The notes under the pieces were generated by a model. That model did no database searches and had not been told where the DNA came from. It was given only the letters and a program-made list of their open reading frames with translations. From Thermomonas sp. (GTDB taxonomy: Bacteria > Pseudomonadota > Gammaproteobacteria > Xanthomonadales > Xanthomonadaceae), in the NCBI GenBank assembly GCA_016720345.1, contig JADKKV010000001.1:175433-239432 (forward strand): a stretch of 64,000 nt of DNA, read 5' to 3'. Made by a program: the position numbers and the translations under genes. Shown one piece after another: positions 19,306 to 30,325 of the stretch. How positions within the stretch are numbered: the stretch's first letter is position 1; the number at the start of each line of letters is the position of its first letter.

Positions 19306-20165
19306 CGGCTCGCAGCCTTGCGCCGCATGCGCGCGGCCACCCGCGACAGTTGCCGGCGCATCAGCGCCAGGTACAGGCGATACGGCAGCAACCGCTTCAT
19401 CCGCCAGAAACGCCTGGCCTCCGGATGGGTGAGGATGTGCGGATCGCCACGTGCCATGCCATCGAAGATGCGGTCGGCGATCTCGTCGGCACCGATCCGC
19501 GCACGCTCCACCAGGCGCTTGGTCATCCCTTCCAGCGCGGGGTTGGCGGCGCGCATGTTGCCGGCAAGTCCGGTCCGGAAGAACGCCGGGCACACCACGC
19601 TGACGCGGATGCCGTCCGCTTCCAGCTCCAGTTGCAGGGTCTCCGACAGGGCCACCACCGCCGCCTTGGTCGCGTTGTAGGCCGAGGCCTGCGGCATGTG
19701 CACCAGCCCCGCCATCGAGGCGATGTTGACCAGCTGCCCGCCGCGGCCACCTGCATCCCTCGCGCGCAGCAGCGGCACGAACACCTTGCAGCCACGCACC
19801 ACCCCGAGCAGGTTGATGTCCACCGCCCAGCGCCAGTCTTCGAGCGAGGTTTCGGCGATGCCGCCCATCTGCGCGACGCCGGCGTTGTTGACCACCACGT
19901 CCACCCCGCCCCATTCGCGCTGCAACCAGTCGGCGGCCGCCTGCAGCGCGTCCTCGCGGGTGACGTCGCAGGCCAGCGCGTGGCTGCATGGCGAATGCAC
20001 GCGGATCGCGGCCAGCGCCCCGGCGCAGCGTTCCATGTCGAGGTCGCCGATGCACACCCGCCAGCCGGCGCGCGCATGGCGCTCGGCGAGCGCGCGACCA
20101 AGCCCGGACGCGCCGCCGGTGATGAAGATGCGCTTGCCGTTGTCTGCAATGCTTGCCTGGTCCAT
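19302..20165 (-). CDS. SDR-family oxidoreductase in the acyl-CoA cluster
   Basis: 287 residues. NAD(P)-binding ITGGASGLGRALAERHARAG near residue 15, NNAGVAQMGG near 93, catalytic Ser in NIASMAG near 148 and AYNATKAAVVALSE giving Tyr/Lys near 162. The C-terminal tail is strongly basic (RRQLSRVAARMRRKAASR). It overlaps the kinase gene by 4 bases and lies 7 bases after the acyl-CoA dehydrogenase gene. Its probable role is redox at a hydroxyl of the acyl chain; the exact substrate is not visible. Confidence 0.9.
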   Translation of the reverse strand: MDQASIADNGKRIFITGGASGLGRALAERHARAGWRVCIGDLDMERCAGALAAIRVHSPCSHALACDVTREDALQAAADWLQREWGGVDVVVNNAGVAQMGGIAETSLEDWRWAVDINLLGVVRGCKVFVPLLRARDAGGRGGQLVNIASMAGLVHMPQASAYNATKAAVVALSETLQLELEADGIRVSVVCPAFFRTGLAGNMRAANPALEGMTKRLVERARIGADEIADRIFDGMARGDPHILTHPEARRFWRMKRLLPYRLYLALMRRQLSRVAARMRRKAASR

Positions 20166-20172
20166 GGCCGGG

Positions 20173-21399
20173 TCAGCCACGCGGCTTGTATTTCGCGAGT
20201 TCCATCCGCGCCACCATCGCCCGGTGCACCTCGTCCGGGCCATCGGCGAAGCGCAGCGCCCGCGCGATCGCGAACAGCCCGGCCAGCGGCAGGTCGTTGC
20301 TGACGCCGGCGCCGCCATGGACCTGGATCGCCTGGTCGACCACGGCCTGCAGCATGCCCGGCGCCACCACCTTGATCGCGGAGATCTCGGTCATCGCCTG
20401 CTTCACGCCGACCGCATCGATCTTCCACGCGGCATACAGGGTGAGCAGGCGCGCCTGGTCGATCGCGATCCGCGCATCGGCGACGCGCTCCAGGTTGCCG
20501 CCCAGGCGCAGGATCGGCTTGCCGAACGCGACCCGCTCCAGCCCGCGCCGGATGGTGAGTTCCAGCGCGTGCTCGGCCGCGCCGATCGCGCGCATGCAGT
20601 GGTGGATGCGGCCCGGCCCGAGCCGCCCCTGCGCGATCGCGAAGCCCTTGCCGCGGCCAAGCAGCAGGTTGTCCCTGGGCACGCGGACGCCGTCGAACAG
20701 CACCTCGCCATGCCCGTGCGGCGCATCGTATTCGCCGTGCACGGGCAACATGCGCTGGATGCGCACGCCGGGCGTGTCCATCGGCACCAGCACCATCGCG
20801 TGGCGCGCATGCGGCTCCGCGTCGGGGTCCGATACCCCCATGAAGATGGCCAGCCGGCAGCGCGGATGGCCGATCCCGGTCGACCACCACTTGCGGCCAT
20901 CGAGCACCAGTTCGTCGCCGTCCTCGCGGATCGTCGCCTGCATGTTGGTGGCGTCGGACGAGGCCACGTCCGGCTCGGTCATGCAGAACACCGAGCGGAT
21001 CTCGCCGGCCAGCAACGGGGTGAGCCAGCGCGCCTTCTGCGCCTCGCTGCCGTAGTGGTACAGCACTTCCATGTTGCCGGTGTCCGGCGCGCTGCAGTTG
21101 AAGATTTCGGCGAGGAACTCGTTGCGGCCCATCACTTCGGCCAGCGGCGCGTACTCCAGCGTGCTCAGCCCCGCGCCCAGCGCGGCATCCGGCAGGAACA
21201 GGTTCCACAACCCGGCGGCGCGCGCGCGGGACTTCCATTCGTCCATCGGCGCCGGCACCTGCCAGGCGTTCCAGTCGGCGCCGGCGTTGGCGGCGTTCGC
21301 GCGGCGGTATTCCTGCTCGCGCGGGGCCACGTGTTCGGCGATGAACGCCTGCATTCGCTGCAGGTAGTCCCGCGTCTTCGCGCTCGGGGCGAAGTCCAT
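20173..21399 (-). CDS. Acyl-CoA dehydrogenase, ACAD10/11-like
   Basis: 408 residues. Flavin enzyme: FCMTEPDVASSDATNMQATI near residue 140, GRKWWSTGIGHPRC near 165, and GPGRIHHCMRAIGAAE near 265. The GPGRIHHCMR string and long C-terminal IQVHGGAGVSNDLPLAGLFA are typical of the ACAD10/11-related branch rather than short-chain beta-oxidation enzymes. Together with the neighbouring kinase it recreates, as two proteins, the kinase-dehydrogenase pair of ACAD11. That pair acts on 4-hydroxyacyl-CoAs through a phosphorylated intermediate. The substrate here is inferred. Its start overlaps the upstream stop codon. Confidence 0.93.
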   Translation of the reverse strand: MDFAPSAKTRDYLQRMQAFIAEHVAPREQEYRRANAANAGADWNAWQVPAPMDEWKSRARAAGLWNLFLPDAALGAGLSTLEYAPLAEVMGRNEFLAEIFNCSAPDTGNMEVLYHYGSEAQKARWLTPLLAGEIRSVFCMTEPDVASSDATNMQATIREDGDELVLDGRKWWSTGIGHPRCRLAIFMGVSDPDAEPHARHAMVLVPMDTPGVRIQRMLPVHGEYDAPHGHGEVLFDGVRVPRDNLLLGRGKGFAIAQGRLGPGRIHHCMRAIGAAEHALELTIRRGLERVAFGKPILRLGGNLERVADARIAIDQARLLTLYAAWKIDAVGVKQAMTEISAIKVVAPGMLQAVVDQAIQVHGGAGVSNDLPLAGLFAIARALRFADGPDEVHRAMVARMELAKYKPRG

Positions 21400-22406
21400 C
21401 AGCCGACCTTCAGCAGCAGCTTGCCGGTGTTCTCGCCGCGGAACAGGCGCAGCAGGGTGTCCGGGAAGGTATCGAAGCCCTCCACGATGTCCTCGCGCGA
21501 CTTCAGGCGGCCGTCCGCCAGCCAGCCCGCCATGTCCTGCGCGGCCTCGCCGTAGCGCGATGCGTAGTCGAACACCACCATCCCCTGCATGCGCGCGCGG
21601 TTGACCAGCAGCGACAGGTAGTTGGCCGGGCCCTTCACGCCTTCGGTCGTGTTGTATTGCGAGATCGCCCCGCAGATCACCACCCGTGCATGCATGGCGA
21701 GCTGGCCCAGCGCGATGTCGAGGATCTCGCCGCCGACGTTGTCGAAATAGACGTCGATGCCCTTCGGGCAATGCTGGCGCAATGCCGCGCGCACGTCCTC
21801 GCGCTTGTAGTCGATCGCCGCATCGAAGCCGAGTTCGTCGACCAGGTAGCGGCACTTGTCCGCCCCGCCGGCGATGCCGACCACCCGGCAGCCCTTGATC
21901 CGGGCGACCTGCCCGACCACCATGCCCACCGCACCGGCCGCGCCGGACACCACCACGGTGTCGCCCTGCTTCGCGGCGCCGACCTCCAGCAGGCCGAAGT
22001 ACGCGGTCATGCCGGTCATCCCCAGCACGCTGAGGTAGGTCGGAAGTGGTGCCAGCGACGTGTCGACCAGGCGCGCGCCCTTGCCGTCGGAAACCACGTA
22101 CTGCTGCACGCCGAACACGCCGGCGACGCGGCTGCCGACCGGGAATCTCGGATTGTTGGAGGCGATGACCTCGCCCGCCGAATACGCGCGCATCACCTCG
22201 CCGATGGCGACCGGCGGCACGTAAGACTTGCCTTCGTTCATCCAGCCGCGCATCGCCGGATCCAGCGACACGTACTCGATGCGGACCAGGAATTCGCCTT
22301 CGCCGGGTTCGCGCACGGGCTCCTCGACCAGGCTCCAGTCGCTGGCCCTTGGCAGGCCGACCGGACGTGCGGCGAGGCGGAACTGACGGTTGCTGGTTGC
22401 GTTCAT
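21399..22406 (-). CDS. NADP-dependent medium-chain oxidoreductase, CurA/PTGR type
   Basis: 335 residues. Zinc-independent MDR: YVSLDPAMRGWMN near residue 47, GMTGMTAYFGLLEVG near 128, and nucleotide-binding VVSGAAGAVGMVVGQVARI near 150. The C-terminal FRGENTGKLLLKVG is typical of the leukotriene B4/prostaglandin reductase-like group that reduces alpha,beta-unsaturated carbonyls with NADPH. First gene of the leftward cluster, divergent from the LysR gene (80 bases between starts), which probably regulates it. Confidence 0.92.
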   Translation of the reverse strand: MNATSNRQFRLAARPVGLPRASDWSLVEEPVREPGEGEFLVRIEYVSLDPAMRGWMNEGKSYVPPVAIGEVMRAYSAGEVIASNNPRFPVGSRVAGVFGVQQYVVSDGKGARLVDTSLAPLPTYLSVLGMTGMTAYFGLLEVGAAKQGDTVVVSGAAGAVGMVVGQVARIKGCRVVGIAGGADKCRYLVDELGFDAAIDYKREDVRAALRQHCPKGIDVYFDNVGGEILDIALGQLAMHARVVICGAISQYNTTEGVKGPANYLSLLVNRARMQGMVVFDYASRYGEAAQDMAGWLADGRLKSREDIVEGFDTFPDTLLRLFRGENTGKLLLKVG

Positions 22407-22486
22407 GCGATCCCGTTGCTGGATGGTTTCCCGCATCCTAGGGGCCGCTTGCCATTGAATACAGTGATATTTTGTACTCACCAGCA

Positions 22487-23416
22487 ATGAACATCATTCA
22501 TTCAAATGCGGGGCAACTCGATCTCAACCTGCTCAAGGTGTTCGAGGCGGCCTATCGCGAGCAGCACCTGGGCCGCGCCGCGCAGAGCCTGCACCTGACC
22601 CCGTCCGCGGTCAGCCACGCGCTGCGCCGCCTGCGCGCCCAGCTCGGCGACCCGCTGTTCGTCCGCGACGGCCGCCGCATGCTGCCCACCCCGGCCTGCC
22701 AGCGGCTGGCCCCGCCGTTGCTGGAGACGCTGGCGCAACTGCGGCAGTGGCTGCAGCAGTTGCAGCATTTCGATCCGGCGCAGGCCCGGCAGGCGTTCCA
22801 TGTCGGCATGCCGTATGCCATCGAGGCGATGCTGCTGCCGGCGATCTACCGCCTGCTGCGCGAACGCGCGCCACGGGCGACCCTGGCCAGCGTGGGTTAC
22901 GAACGGCGCGACCTTGCGCGCGCGCTCGCCGCCGGGCAACTGGACCTCGCGATCGACGTTGCCCTGCCCGCCAGCGAACCGGTGCGGCATGCGGTGCTGC
23001 TGCAGCAGGGCTTCTGCATCGCGGTGCGGTCGCGGCATGCACTGAAGCGGCGGCCGACCCTGCCGCAATACCTGCAGGCCCCGCACGTGGCCGTCTCCAG
23101 CCGCGCCAGCGGCGCGGTGGTGGAAGACATCGCCCTGCTCAACCTCGGCCTGCAACGGCGGATCGCGTTGCGTTGCCAGGATTACCAGGCGGCGTGCCGG
23201 GTGGTCGCCGGATCCGACCACCTGCTGACCTTGCCCACCGGGCTGGCGCGGCAGATGGCCGGGCGTTCGCTGCGCCTGCTGCCGCTGCCTTTCGAGCTAC
23301 CGCCGATCCAGCCGCATCTTTACTGGCATGCCAACCTGGCCGTGGACCCGGCCAACCAGTGGCTGCGGCAACTTGTTGTCGATGCCTGCAGGACGCTAGA
23401 CGGCGGCACCGGTTAG
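22487..23416 (+). CDS. LysR-family transcriptional regulator
   Basis: 309 residues. N-terminal winged [23 protein letters not shown], then [20 protein letters not shown]. An LTTR effector domain follows. I chose the ATG at 22487; a TTG at 22472 would add five residues. The gene is divergent from the NADP-dependent oxidoreductase, the classic layout for LysR control of a neighbouring operon. The AT-rich stretch between them (about 22456-22480) is the likely operator region. The effector is unknown. The 3' end overlaps fabB convergently by 4 bases. Confidence 0.92.
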   Translation: MNIIHSNAGQLDLNLLKVFEAAYREQHLGRAAQSLHLTPSAVSHALRRLRAQLGDPLFVRDGRRMLPTPACQRLAPPLLETLAQLRQWLQQLQHFDPAQARQAFHVGMPYAIEAMLLPAIYRLLRERAPRATLASVGYERRDLARALAAGQLDLAIDVALPASEPVRHAVLLQQGFCIAVRSRHALKRRPTLPQYLQAPHVAVSSRASGAVVEDIALLNLGLQRRIALRCQDYQAACRVVAGSDHLLTLPTGLARQMAGRSLRLLPLPFELPPIQPHLYWHANLAVDPANQWLRQLVVDACRTLDGGTG

Positions 23417-24633
23417 GTGCGGCCGAACACCAGCGTGGCGTTGGTGCCGCCGAAGCCGAAGCTGTTCGACATCACCGTGAGCAGGTCGGCGGCGCGGCTC
23501 TCGCGCACGATCGGGAAACCCTCGCAGGCCGGGTCCAGCCTGGCGATGTTGGCGGAGCCGGCGATGAAGCGGTCGCGCAGCATGAGCAGGCTGTAGATCG
23601 CCTCGTGCACGCTGGCGGCGCCCAGCGAATGCCCGCTCAGCGCCTTGGTCGACGACAGCGGCGGCTCGTTGCCGGCGCCGAACGCAGCGCGCACCGCCTG
23701 CAACTCGGTGACGTCGCCGAGCGGGGTGGAGGTGCCGTGGGTATTGAGGTAATCGATCGGGCGATCCAGCCCTTCCATCGCCATCTGCATGCAGCGCACC
23801 GCGCCCTCGCCGCTCGGCGCCACCATGTCGGCGCCGTCGGAGGTCACCCCGTAGCCCAGCAATTCGCCGTGGATGCGGGCGCCGCGCGCGACTGCATGCT
23901 CGTATTCCTCCAGCACCAGCATGCCGCCGCCGGCCGCGATCACGAAGCCGTCGCGATCCGCGTCATAGGGCCGCGAGGCGGTTTCCGGGGTGTCGTTGAA
24001 GTGGCTGGACAACGCGCCCATCGCATCGAACTGGCAGGTCATGCTCCAGTGCGCTTCCTCGCCGCCACCGGCGAACATGATGTCCTGCACGCCATGCCGG
24101 ATCATGTCGGCGGCGGCGCCGATGCAGTGCGCGGAGGTCGCGCAGGCGGCCGACAGCGAGTAGCTGACGCCCTTGATCGCGAATACCGTGGCCAGCGCCG
24201 CCGACACCGTCGAACACATCGTGCGCGGCACCATGTACGGGCCGACCTTGCGCACGCCCTTCTGCCGCAGCAGGTCGGCGGTCTCGACCTGCCACTGCGG
24301 CGAGCCGCCGCCGGAACCGGCGATCACCCCGGTGCGCGGCTGGCTGACCTGCGACGGCAGCAGCCCGGCGTCCGCGATCGCGTCGCGCATCGCCACCATT
24401 GCATACGCCGCGGCATCGCCCATGAAGCGCTTCTGCTTGCGGTCGATGCTGGCATCGAGGTCGATCTCCGGCACCCCCGCCACCTGCGAACGCAGGCCCA
24501 GCCCGGCGTATTCCGGGATCTGGCGAATGCCGCTGCGACCCGCGCGCAGCGCCGCCGACACGCTCTCCAGGCCATTGCCCAGGCTGGACACGATGCCCAT
24601 GCCCGTCACCACCACGCGCCGCAACATGCTCAC
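23413..24633 (-). CDS. fabB: 3-oxoacyl-[ACP] synthase I
   Basis: 406 residues. Elongates unsaturated and saturated acyl-ACPs. Catalytic Cys in [15 protein letters not shown] near residue 160, His in [17 protein letters not shown] near 297 and His in [15 protein letters not shown] near 333 give the C-H-H triad. I use the GTG at 24633, which overlaps the fabA stop as GTGA; the ATG two codons later is an alternative. The fabA-fabB pair is the anaerobic unsaturated fatty acid pathway of gammaproteobacteria. Confidence 0.96.
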   Translation of the reverse strand: MSMLRRVVVTGMGIVSSLGNGLESVSAALRAGRSGIRQIPEYAGLGLRSQVAGVPEIDLDASIDRKQKRFMGDAAAYAMVAMRDAIADAGLLPSQVSQPRTGVIAGSGGGSPQWQVETADLLRQKGVRKVGPYMVPRTMCSTVSAALATVFAIKGVSYSLSAACATSAHCIGAAADMIRHGVQDIMFAGGGEEAHWSMTCQFDAMGALSSHFNDTPETASRPYDADRDGFVIAAGGGMLVLEEYEHAVARGARIHGELLGYGVTSDGADMVAPSGEGAVRCMQMAMEGLDRPIDYLNTHGTSTPLGDVTELQAVRAAFGAGNEPPLSSTKALSGHSLGAASVHEAIYSLLMLRDRFIAGSANIARLDPACEGFPIVRESRAADLLTVMSNSFGFGGTNATLVFGRT

Positions 24634-25145
24634 TTCGCCTCCGTTGACTGGAACAGACCCACCCGCATGTCGGCGGCGGTATAGATTTCACGGCCATCGA
24701 CATAGGTGCGGCCGTCGGCGATCACCAGCTTCAGGCGGCCGCGCAGGACGCGGCGGATGTCGATCTCGTAGCTGACCACCTTCGCGTCCGGCAGCACCTG
24801 GTCGGTGAACTTGATCTCGCCGGCGCCCAGCGCGCGGCCGCGGCCCGGTTCGCCCAGCCATGGCAGGAAGAAGCCGGTGAGCTGCCACATCGCATCCACC
24901 CCCAGGCAACCTGGCATCACCGGGTCGCCCAGGAAATGGCAGCCGAAGAACCACAGGTCCGGGTTGATGTCGAGTTCGGCGCGGATGAAGCCCTTGCCGT
25001 GCGCGCCGCCGTCCTCGGTGATCGAAGTGATGCGGTCGAACATCAGCATTGGCGGCGCGGGCAGGCGGGCATTGCCCGGGCCGAACATCTCGCCGCGCGC
25101 GCAGGCCAGCAGTTGTTCGCGATCCAGCGAGGACGGACGGGTCAT
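24630..25145 (-). CDS. fabA: 3-hydroxydecanoyl-[ACP] dehydratase/isomerase
   Basis: 171 residues. Dehydrates 3-hydroxydecanoyl-ACP and isomerises the trans-2 to cis-3 product. The active-site His is in [20 protein letters not shown] near residue 70, and the Asp is in the same block (GVDAMWQL). Normal length and standard hot-dog fold. Upstream gene of fabA-fabB; divergent from zwf with 169 bases between. Confidence 0.96.
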   Translation of the reverse strand: MTRPSSLDREQLLACARGEMFGPGNARLPAPPMLMFDRITSITEDGGAHGKGFIRAELDINPDLWFFGCHFLGDPVMPGCLGVDAMWQLTGFFLPWLGEPGRGRALGAGEIKFTDQVLPDAKVVSYEIDIRRVLRGRLKLVIADGRTYVDGREIYTAADMRVGLFQSTEAK

Positions 25146-25283
25146 GGAGCAGCCAGCGGGGGAAAACCCGATTCTACGGCCGCCGCACCCGACATGCCTA
25201 TGCGTATGCGCGGCGTGCGGGCGCCGTGCTCGCCGCGGCGGTGAAAACGAATGCACCGGCGCCGCACCGCCCGCCGTATTAAA

Positions 25284-25307
25284 GTCCGGACATCCCCACG
25301 TCCGGAC
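25284..25307. promoter_or_regulatory. Duplicated GTCCGGAC palindrome before zwf
   Basis: The self-complementary octamer GTCCGGAC occurs twice (25284-25291 and 25300-25307), ending 7 bases before the zwf start. It may be a paired operator, or an RNA hairpin with an 8-base loop that would cover the ribosome-binding region. It does not resemble the HexR consensus. Confidence 0.45.
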
Positions 25308-25314
25308 CACCCGC

Positions 25315-26784
25315 GTGACGCGACCCGCGCCCGCTTCCCTGTTGACCATCTTCGGCGCCACCGGCGACCTCGCGCAGCGCATGCTGCTGCCCTCGCTGTA
25401 CAGCCTGCAGGCGGAGAACCTGTTGCCGCCCGGCCTGCGCATCCTCGGCAGCGCGCGCAGCGACCTCGACCGCGAGGCCTTCGCCAACCTGGTCGCCGAT
25501 GCGATCAACGAACGCATCCCGGCCGTCGAACGCGACGACACCGCCCTTCGCGGCCTGCTGGAACGGCTGGACTACGCCGCCGCCAGCGTCGACGACGCGG
25601 CCTCCATGCAGGCGCTCGCGGCCAGGGTGTCCGACCTGCGCAACGGCGACGTGCTCTACCACCTGAGCACCGCGCCGCGCTTCTACGTGCCGGCGTGCCA
25701 CGCACTCGGTGCACACGGCGCCGCCGACGCACGCACCCGGGTGATGCTGGAAAAGCCGATCGGCAAGGACCTGGCCAGCGCGGCGGCGATCAACGACGGC
25801 GTGGCCGAGGTGTTCGACGAGGACCGCGTCTATCGCGTGGACCACTACCTCGGCAAGGAAGGCGTGCAGAACCTGATCGCGCTGCGCTTCGGCAATGCGC
25901 TGTTCGAGCCGTTGTGGAACGCGCGCCACATCGAGCAGGTGCAGATCACCGCCGGCGAGACGGTCGGCGTCGAGGGTCGCGGCGACTATTACGACGATTC
26001 CGGGGCGATGCGCGACATGCTGCAGAACCACCTGCTGCAGTTGCTGTGCCTGGTGGCGATGGAACCGCCGGCGCGCTTCGAGCCGACCGCGGTGCGCAAC
26101 GAGAAGATCAAGGTGCTGCGCTCGCTGCGCGCGATCGGGCACGGGCAGGTCGCCACCGAATCGGTCGCCGGCCAGTACACCGCGGGCGCGATCGACGGCG
26201 TCGCGGTGCCCGGCTACGTGCAGGAACTCGGGCGCGACAGCGGCACCGAGACCTTCGTCGCCCTGCGCGCGCACGTGGACAACTGGCGCTGGTCCGGGGT
26301 GCCGTTCTACCTGCGTACCGGCAAGCGCCTGCCGTCGCGCTGCACCGAGATCTACATCCAGTTCCGCAAGGTGCCGTATTCGATCTTCGGCGGACACGCG
26401 GCCGCGGACATGCGGTCGAACGGCCTGCTGATCCGCCTGCAGCCGGAAGAGCGGATCGAACTGGACCTGATGGCCAAGACCCCGGGGCTGGACCGCAGCG
26501 GCCTGCGCCTGTCGCAGGTCGCGCTGGACCTCGATTTCCACGAGGAGTTCGCCAACCAGCGTCGCCGCATATCCTACGAGCGCCTGTACCTCGACGCGAT
26601 CGAGGGCAATGGCACCCTGTTCGTGCGCCGCGACGAAACCGAAACCGCCTGGCATTGGGTGGATGCGATCCTGGATGGCTGGCGCACGGCCGGGGTGGCG
26701 CCGAAGCCGTACCCCGCGGGCACCTGGGGGCCGGGCGCGGCGGTATCGCTGATCGAGCGCCACGGCCACGGCTGGCGCGAGTGA
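25315..26784 (+). CDS. zwf: Glucose-6-phosphate 1-dehydrogenase
   Basis: 489 residues from the GTG at 25315 ([20 protein letters not shown]). Oxidises glucose-6-phosphate to the lactone with NADP or NAD. Nucleotide loop [17 protein letters not shown] near residue 13, catalytic [15 protein letters not shown] near 168, and [17 protein letters not shown] near 340. No ATG gives a family-like N-terminus, so GTG is preferred. Opens the zwf-pgl-edd-glk-eda operon; its stop overlaps the pgl start. Confidence 0.96.
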   Translation: MTRPAPASLLTIFGATGDLAQRMLLPSLYSLQAENLLPPGLRILGSARSDLDREAFANLVADAINERIPAVERDDTALRGLLERLDYAAASVDDAASMQALAARVSDLRNGDVLYHLSTAPRFYVPACHALGAHGAADARTRVMLEKPIGKDLASAAAINDGVAEVFDEDRVYRVDHYLGKEGVQNLIALRFGNALFEPLWNARHIEQVQITAGETVGVEGRGDYYDDSGAMRDMLQNHLLQLLCLVAMEPPARFEPTAVRNEKIKVLRSLRAIGHGQVATESVAGQYTAGAIDGVAVPGYVQELGRDSGTETFVALRAHVDNWRWSGVPFYLRTGKRLPSRCTEIYIQFRKVPYSIFGGHAAADMRSNGLLIRLQPEERIELDLMAKTPGLDRSGLRLSQVALDLDFHEEFANQRRRISYERLYLDAIEGNGTLFVRRDETETAWHWVDAILDGWRTAGVAPKPYPAGTWGPGAAVSLIERHGHGWRE

Positions 26785-27482
26785 TGGGCTGGATCGAACA
26801 CGACCATCCCAGTACCGACGCGCTGGTCGAACAGGTCGCGCAGCAACTGCAACATGCCTGCCGCGAGGCGATCCACGCACGCGGCGCCGCCTGGCTGGCG
26901 CTCGCCGGCGGACGCACGCCATTGCCGGCCTATGCACGGCTGGCCGCATCGGAGTTCGAAGGCAGCATCACCGCGGTCCCGACCGACGAGCGCTGCGTCC
27001 CGCACGACCATCCGGCCTGCAACCTGCGCGCACTGCGCGAGGCGTTCGCGGCGAATCGCGGCATCACCACCGCCGGCATCACCCGCGAGGACGGCGATGA
27101 AGGCGCATCGCTGGCGCAGGCGCGCGCGCTGCTTGCGCTGAATGCGCAGCCATTCGACCTCGTGCTGCTGGGGATGGGCACGGACGGCCACTTCGCCTCG
27201 CTGTTCCCCGGCGCGGCCAACCTCGCCGAGGGGCTGGCGATGGAAAGCGGGATCGACGCCATCGCCACCCTGCCCGAGCCGTTGCCGGCGGAAGCGCCGT
27301 TCGCGCGGATCAGCCTGACCCTGCCGCGCCTGCTGCGCGCGCGGACGATCCTGCTGGTCGCCACCGGCGAGGACAAGCGCCGGGTGCTGCGCCAGGCCCG
27401 GCAGCAGGACCGCGGCGGTCATCCGGTTGCCGCGCTGCTGCATGCGCGCGACCATCGCGTACAGGTCCACTGGAGTCCCTGA
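26784..27482 (+). CDS. pgl: 6-phosphogluconolactonase
   Basis: 232 residues. Hydrolyses the lactone made by Zwf. DevB-type motifs: [17 protein letters not shown] near residue 34, [19 protein letters not shown] near 62, and [18 protein letters not shown] near 128. One-base stop/start overlaps at both ends (TGATG) show tight coupling with zwf and edd. Confidence 0.95.
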   Translation: MGWIEHDHPSTDALVEQVAQQLQHACREAIHARGAAWLALAGGRTPLPAYARLAASEFEGSITAVPTDERCVPHDHPACNLRALREAFAANRGITTAGITREDGDEGASLAQARALLALNAQPFDLVLLGMGTDGHFASLFPGAANLAEGLAMESGIDAIATLPEPLPAEAPFARISLTLPRLLRARTILLVATGEDKRRVLRQARQQDRGGHPVAALLHARDHRVQVHWSP

Positions 27483-29314
27483 TGCCGCACTTGCACCCCG
27501 TGGTCGAACGCGTCACCGCCCGCATCGCGGAGCGCAGCAGGCGCCTGCGCGGCGACTACCTGGCGCGGATGGACGCCGCCCGCCTGGATGGCCCGGCGCG
27601 CCGCGAGCTCGGCTGCGGCAACATCGCCCACGCCTTCGCCGCCGCCGGCGCGGACAAGGCCCAGCTGCGCAACGGCAGTGGCGGCAACCTCGGCATCGTC
27701 ACCGCCTACAACGACATGCTCAGCGCGCACCAGCCGCTGGAGCAGTACCCGGCGCTGGTCCGGATGGCCGCGCGCAACGCCGGCGGCAGCGCGCAGGTCG
27801 CCGGCGGCGTGCCGGCGATGTGCGACGGCGTCACCCAGGGCCGCGCCGGCATGGAACTGTCGCTGTTCTCGCGCGATGCGATCGCGATGGCCACCGCGAT
27901 CTCGCTCTCGCACGCGATGTTCGACGGCGCCCTGATGCTCGGCGTGTGCGACAAGATCGTGCCCGGCCTGCTGATCGGCGCCCTGGGCTTCGGCCACCTG
28001 CCGGCCATCTTCGTGCCGGCGGGTCCGATGCCATCCGGCATCCCCAACCGGCAGAAGGCCGAAGTCCGCCAGCGTTACGCGCTGGGCAAGGCCAGCCGCG
28101 AGGAACTGCTGGACGCCGAGGCCGCGTCCTACCACGCGCCCGGTACCTGCACCTTCTACGGCACCGCCAACTCCAACCAGATGCTGATGGAAGTGATGGG
28201 CCTGCACATGCCGGGCAGCGCGTTCGTCGCCCCCGGGACGCCACTGCGGGATGCCCTGACCGTGGCCGCCACCGAGCAGGCACTGCGCATCTCCGCGCTG
28301 GGCAGCGATTACCGCCCGCTGGCGCGCACCGTGGACGAGAAAGCCATCGTCAACGCGATGGTCGGCCTGGCCGCCACCGGCGGTTCCACCAACCACGCGC
28401 TGCACCTGGTCGCGATCGCCCGCGCCGCCGGCCTCGTGATCGACTGGGACGACCTCGACGAACTGTCGAAGGCGACCCCGCTGCTGGCCCGCGTGTATCC
28501 GAACGGCGCCGCCGACGTGAACCACTTCCACGCCGCCGGCGGCCTCGGGTTCGTCATCCGCGAACTGATCGACGCCGGCCTGCTGCATCCGGACATCGCC
28601 TGCGTGCATGGCGGCGACCTGCGCCAGCAGGCGCTGGAACCGTTCCTCGACGGCATCACCCTGCGCTGGCGCGAGCCACCGGCGCGTTCGCTCGACGCCA
28701 GCGTGCTGCGCGGCGTGGCCGCGCCGTTCGACAGCGAGGGCGGCCTGCGCCGGCTGCAGGGCAACCTCGGCCGTGCGACGGTGAAGATTTCCGCGGTCGC
28801 GCCGGAATTCCGCCGGATCGAGGCACCCGCGCGCATCTTCGAATCGCAGGACGCGCTGCTGGACGCCTTCAAGGCCGACCAGCTCGATGGCGATTTCGTC
28901 GCGGTGGTGCGCGGCCAGGGCCCGCGCGCCAACGGCATGCCGGAACTGCACAAGCTGACGCCGACCCTGGCCGCCCTGCAGGACCGCGGCCAGCGCGTCG
29001 CCCTGCTCACCGACGGGCGCATGTCGGGCGCGTCCGGCAAGGTCCTGGCGGCGATCCACGTCACCCCGGAAGCCGCCTGCAGCGGTCCGCTGGCCAAGCT
29101 GCGCGACGGCGATCCGGTCCGCATCGACGCCGAAGCCGGCACCATGGAGGCGCTGGTGGAGGCCGGCGCATGGGCTGCGCGCGCATGCGCGAAGCCTGCC
29201 CTCGCCGGCAACCACCTTGGCCATGGCCGCGAGCTGTTCGGGTTGATGCGCCGGCAGGTCGGCGCCGCCGAACAGGGCGCGTGTTCGTTGTTCGTGGACG
29301 AGGACGGCGAGTGA
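27482..29314 (+). CDS. edd: Phosphogluconate dehydratase
   Basis: 610 residues. Converts 6-phosphogluconate to KDPG in the Entner-Doudoroff pathway; an IlvD/Edd-family Fe-S enzyme. Motifs: [15 protein letters not shown] near residue 76, [21 protein letters not shown] near 105 with a cluster Cys, [20 protein letters not shown] near 220, and [17 protein letters not shown] near 505. Length is normal. Coupled to pgl and glk. Confidence 0.97.
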   Translation: MPHLHPVVERVTARIAERSRRLRGDYLARMDAARLDGPARRELGCGNIAHAFAAAGADKAQLRNGSGGNLGIVTAYNDMLSAHQPLEQYPALVRMAARNAGGSAQVAGGVPAMCDGVTQGRAGMELSLFSRDAIAMATAISLSHAMFDGALMLGVCDKIVPGLLIGALGFGHLPAIFVPAGPMPSGIPNRQKAEVRQRYALGKASREELLDAEAASYHAPGTCTFYGTANSNQMLMEVMGLHMPGSAFVAPGTPLRDALTVAATEQALRISALGSDYRPLARTVDEKAIVNAMVGLAATGGSTNHALHLVAIARAAGLVIDWDDLDELSKATPLLARVYPNGAADVNHFHAAGGLGFVIRELIDAGLLHPDIACVHGGDLRQQALEPFLDGITLRWREPPARSLDASVLRGVAAPFDSEGGLRRLQGNLGRATVKISAVAPEFRRIEAPARIFESQDALLDAFKADQLDGDFVAVVRGQGPRANGMPELHKLTPTLAALQDRGQRVALLTDGRMSGASGKVLAAIHVTPEAACSGPLAKLRDGDPVRIDAEAGTMEALVEAGAWAARACAKPALAGNHLGHGRELFGLMRRQVGAAEQGACSLFVDEDGE

Positions 29315-30318
29315 CCACGCTGGCGCTGGTCGGCGACATCGGCGGCACCAATGCGCGCTTCGCGCTGACCGACCTGGCCGCGCCCGCGATCGAACTGCAG
29401 CAGGCGCAATCGCTGCGCAACGCGGATTTCGCCAGCGTCCAGCACGCGGTCGAGCATTACCTGCAGGCGATCGACGCGCGGCCTAAGCATGCCGCGCTGG
29501 CGGTAGCCTGCCCGGTCGGCAGCGACGAGATCCGCCTGACCAACCGCGCGTGGTCGTTCAGCCGGCGCGAACTCCAGCGCACGCTGCAGCTGGAGCAGCT
29601 GCGCATGATCAACGACTTCGGCGCGGTGGCATGGGCGGTGCCCTCGCTCGAACGCGACAACCTGGTCACCCTGCATGGCGATCCCGCGGCGCCGCTGCGC
29701 GGCCCGGTCAGCGTGCTCGGCCCCGGCACCGGGCTTGGCGTCGCCCTGCTGGTCGGCTCGCGCGAGCACGGCTGGCACGCGGTGGAAACCGAGGGCGGGC
29801 ATACCAGCTTCGCCCCGATCGGCGACGAGGAACGCGCGATCTCCGCATGGCTGACCGCGCAGCACGGACGCACCTCGACCGAACGCCTGCTGTGCGGCAA
29901 GGGCCTGTCGGAGATCGATGCAGTCCTGCGCGGCGCCAGTGCGGTGCTGCCATCCGGACTGCCGGTCCCGGGCGACACCTCGTTGCTCAAGCCGGCGCTG
30001 CGCGACCCCGCGGAGATCGTGGCGGCGGCGCTGGAGGGCCACGACCTGGCCGCTCGGCAGACCCTGGCGCGCTTCTGCGCGGTGCTCGGCAGCGTCGCCG
30101 GCGATTGCGCTTTGATCCAGGGCGCGCGTACCGTGGTCATCGCCGGCGGCATCGTGCCGCGCTTCATCCCGTTCCTGCGCAGCAGCGCCTTCCGCGAACG
30201 CTTCCTGGCCAAGGGGCGGATGGCAACCCTGCTGGAATCGGTGCCGATCCACGTCATCACCCACCCGCAACCGGGGCTGCTCGGCGCCGCCACCGCATTG
30301 CGCTCATCGGAGCTTTGA
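29311..30318 (+). CDS. glk: Glucokinase
   Basis: 335 residues from GTG at 29311 ([19 protein letters not shown]), which overlaps the edd stop as GTGA. Phosphorylates free glucose with ATP. Phosphate loops [12 protein letters not shown] and [16 protein letters not shown], catalytic Asp in [12 protein letters not shown] near residue 99, and [16 protein letters not shown] near 155. This is the GlkA family, as in E. coli Glk. Placement inside the Entner-Doudoroff operon fits use of free glucose from the nearby starch locus. Confidence 0.95.
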   Translation: MTTLALVGDIGGTNARFALTDLAAPAIELQQAQSLRNADFASVQHAVEHYLQAIDARPKHAALAVACPVGSDEIRLTNRAWSFSRRELQRTLQLEQLRMINDFGAVAWAVPSLERDNLVTLHGDPAAPLRGPVSVLGPGTGLGVALLVGSREHGWHAVETEGGHTSFAPIGDEERAISAWLTAQHGRTSTERLLCGKGLSEIDAVLRGASAVLPSGLPVPGDTSLLKPALRDPAEIVAAALEGHDLAARQTLARFCAVLGSVAGDCALIQGARTVVIAGGIVPRFIPFLRSSAFRERFLAKGRMATLLESVPIHVITHPQPGLLGAATALRSSEL

Positions 30319-30325
30319 ACATCGC

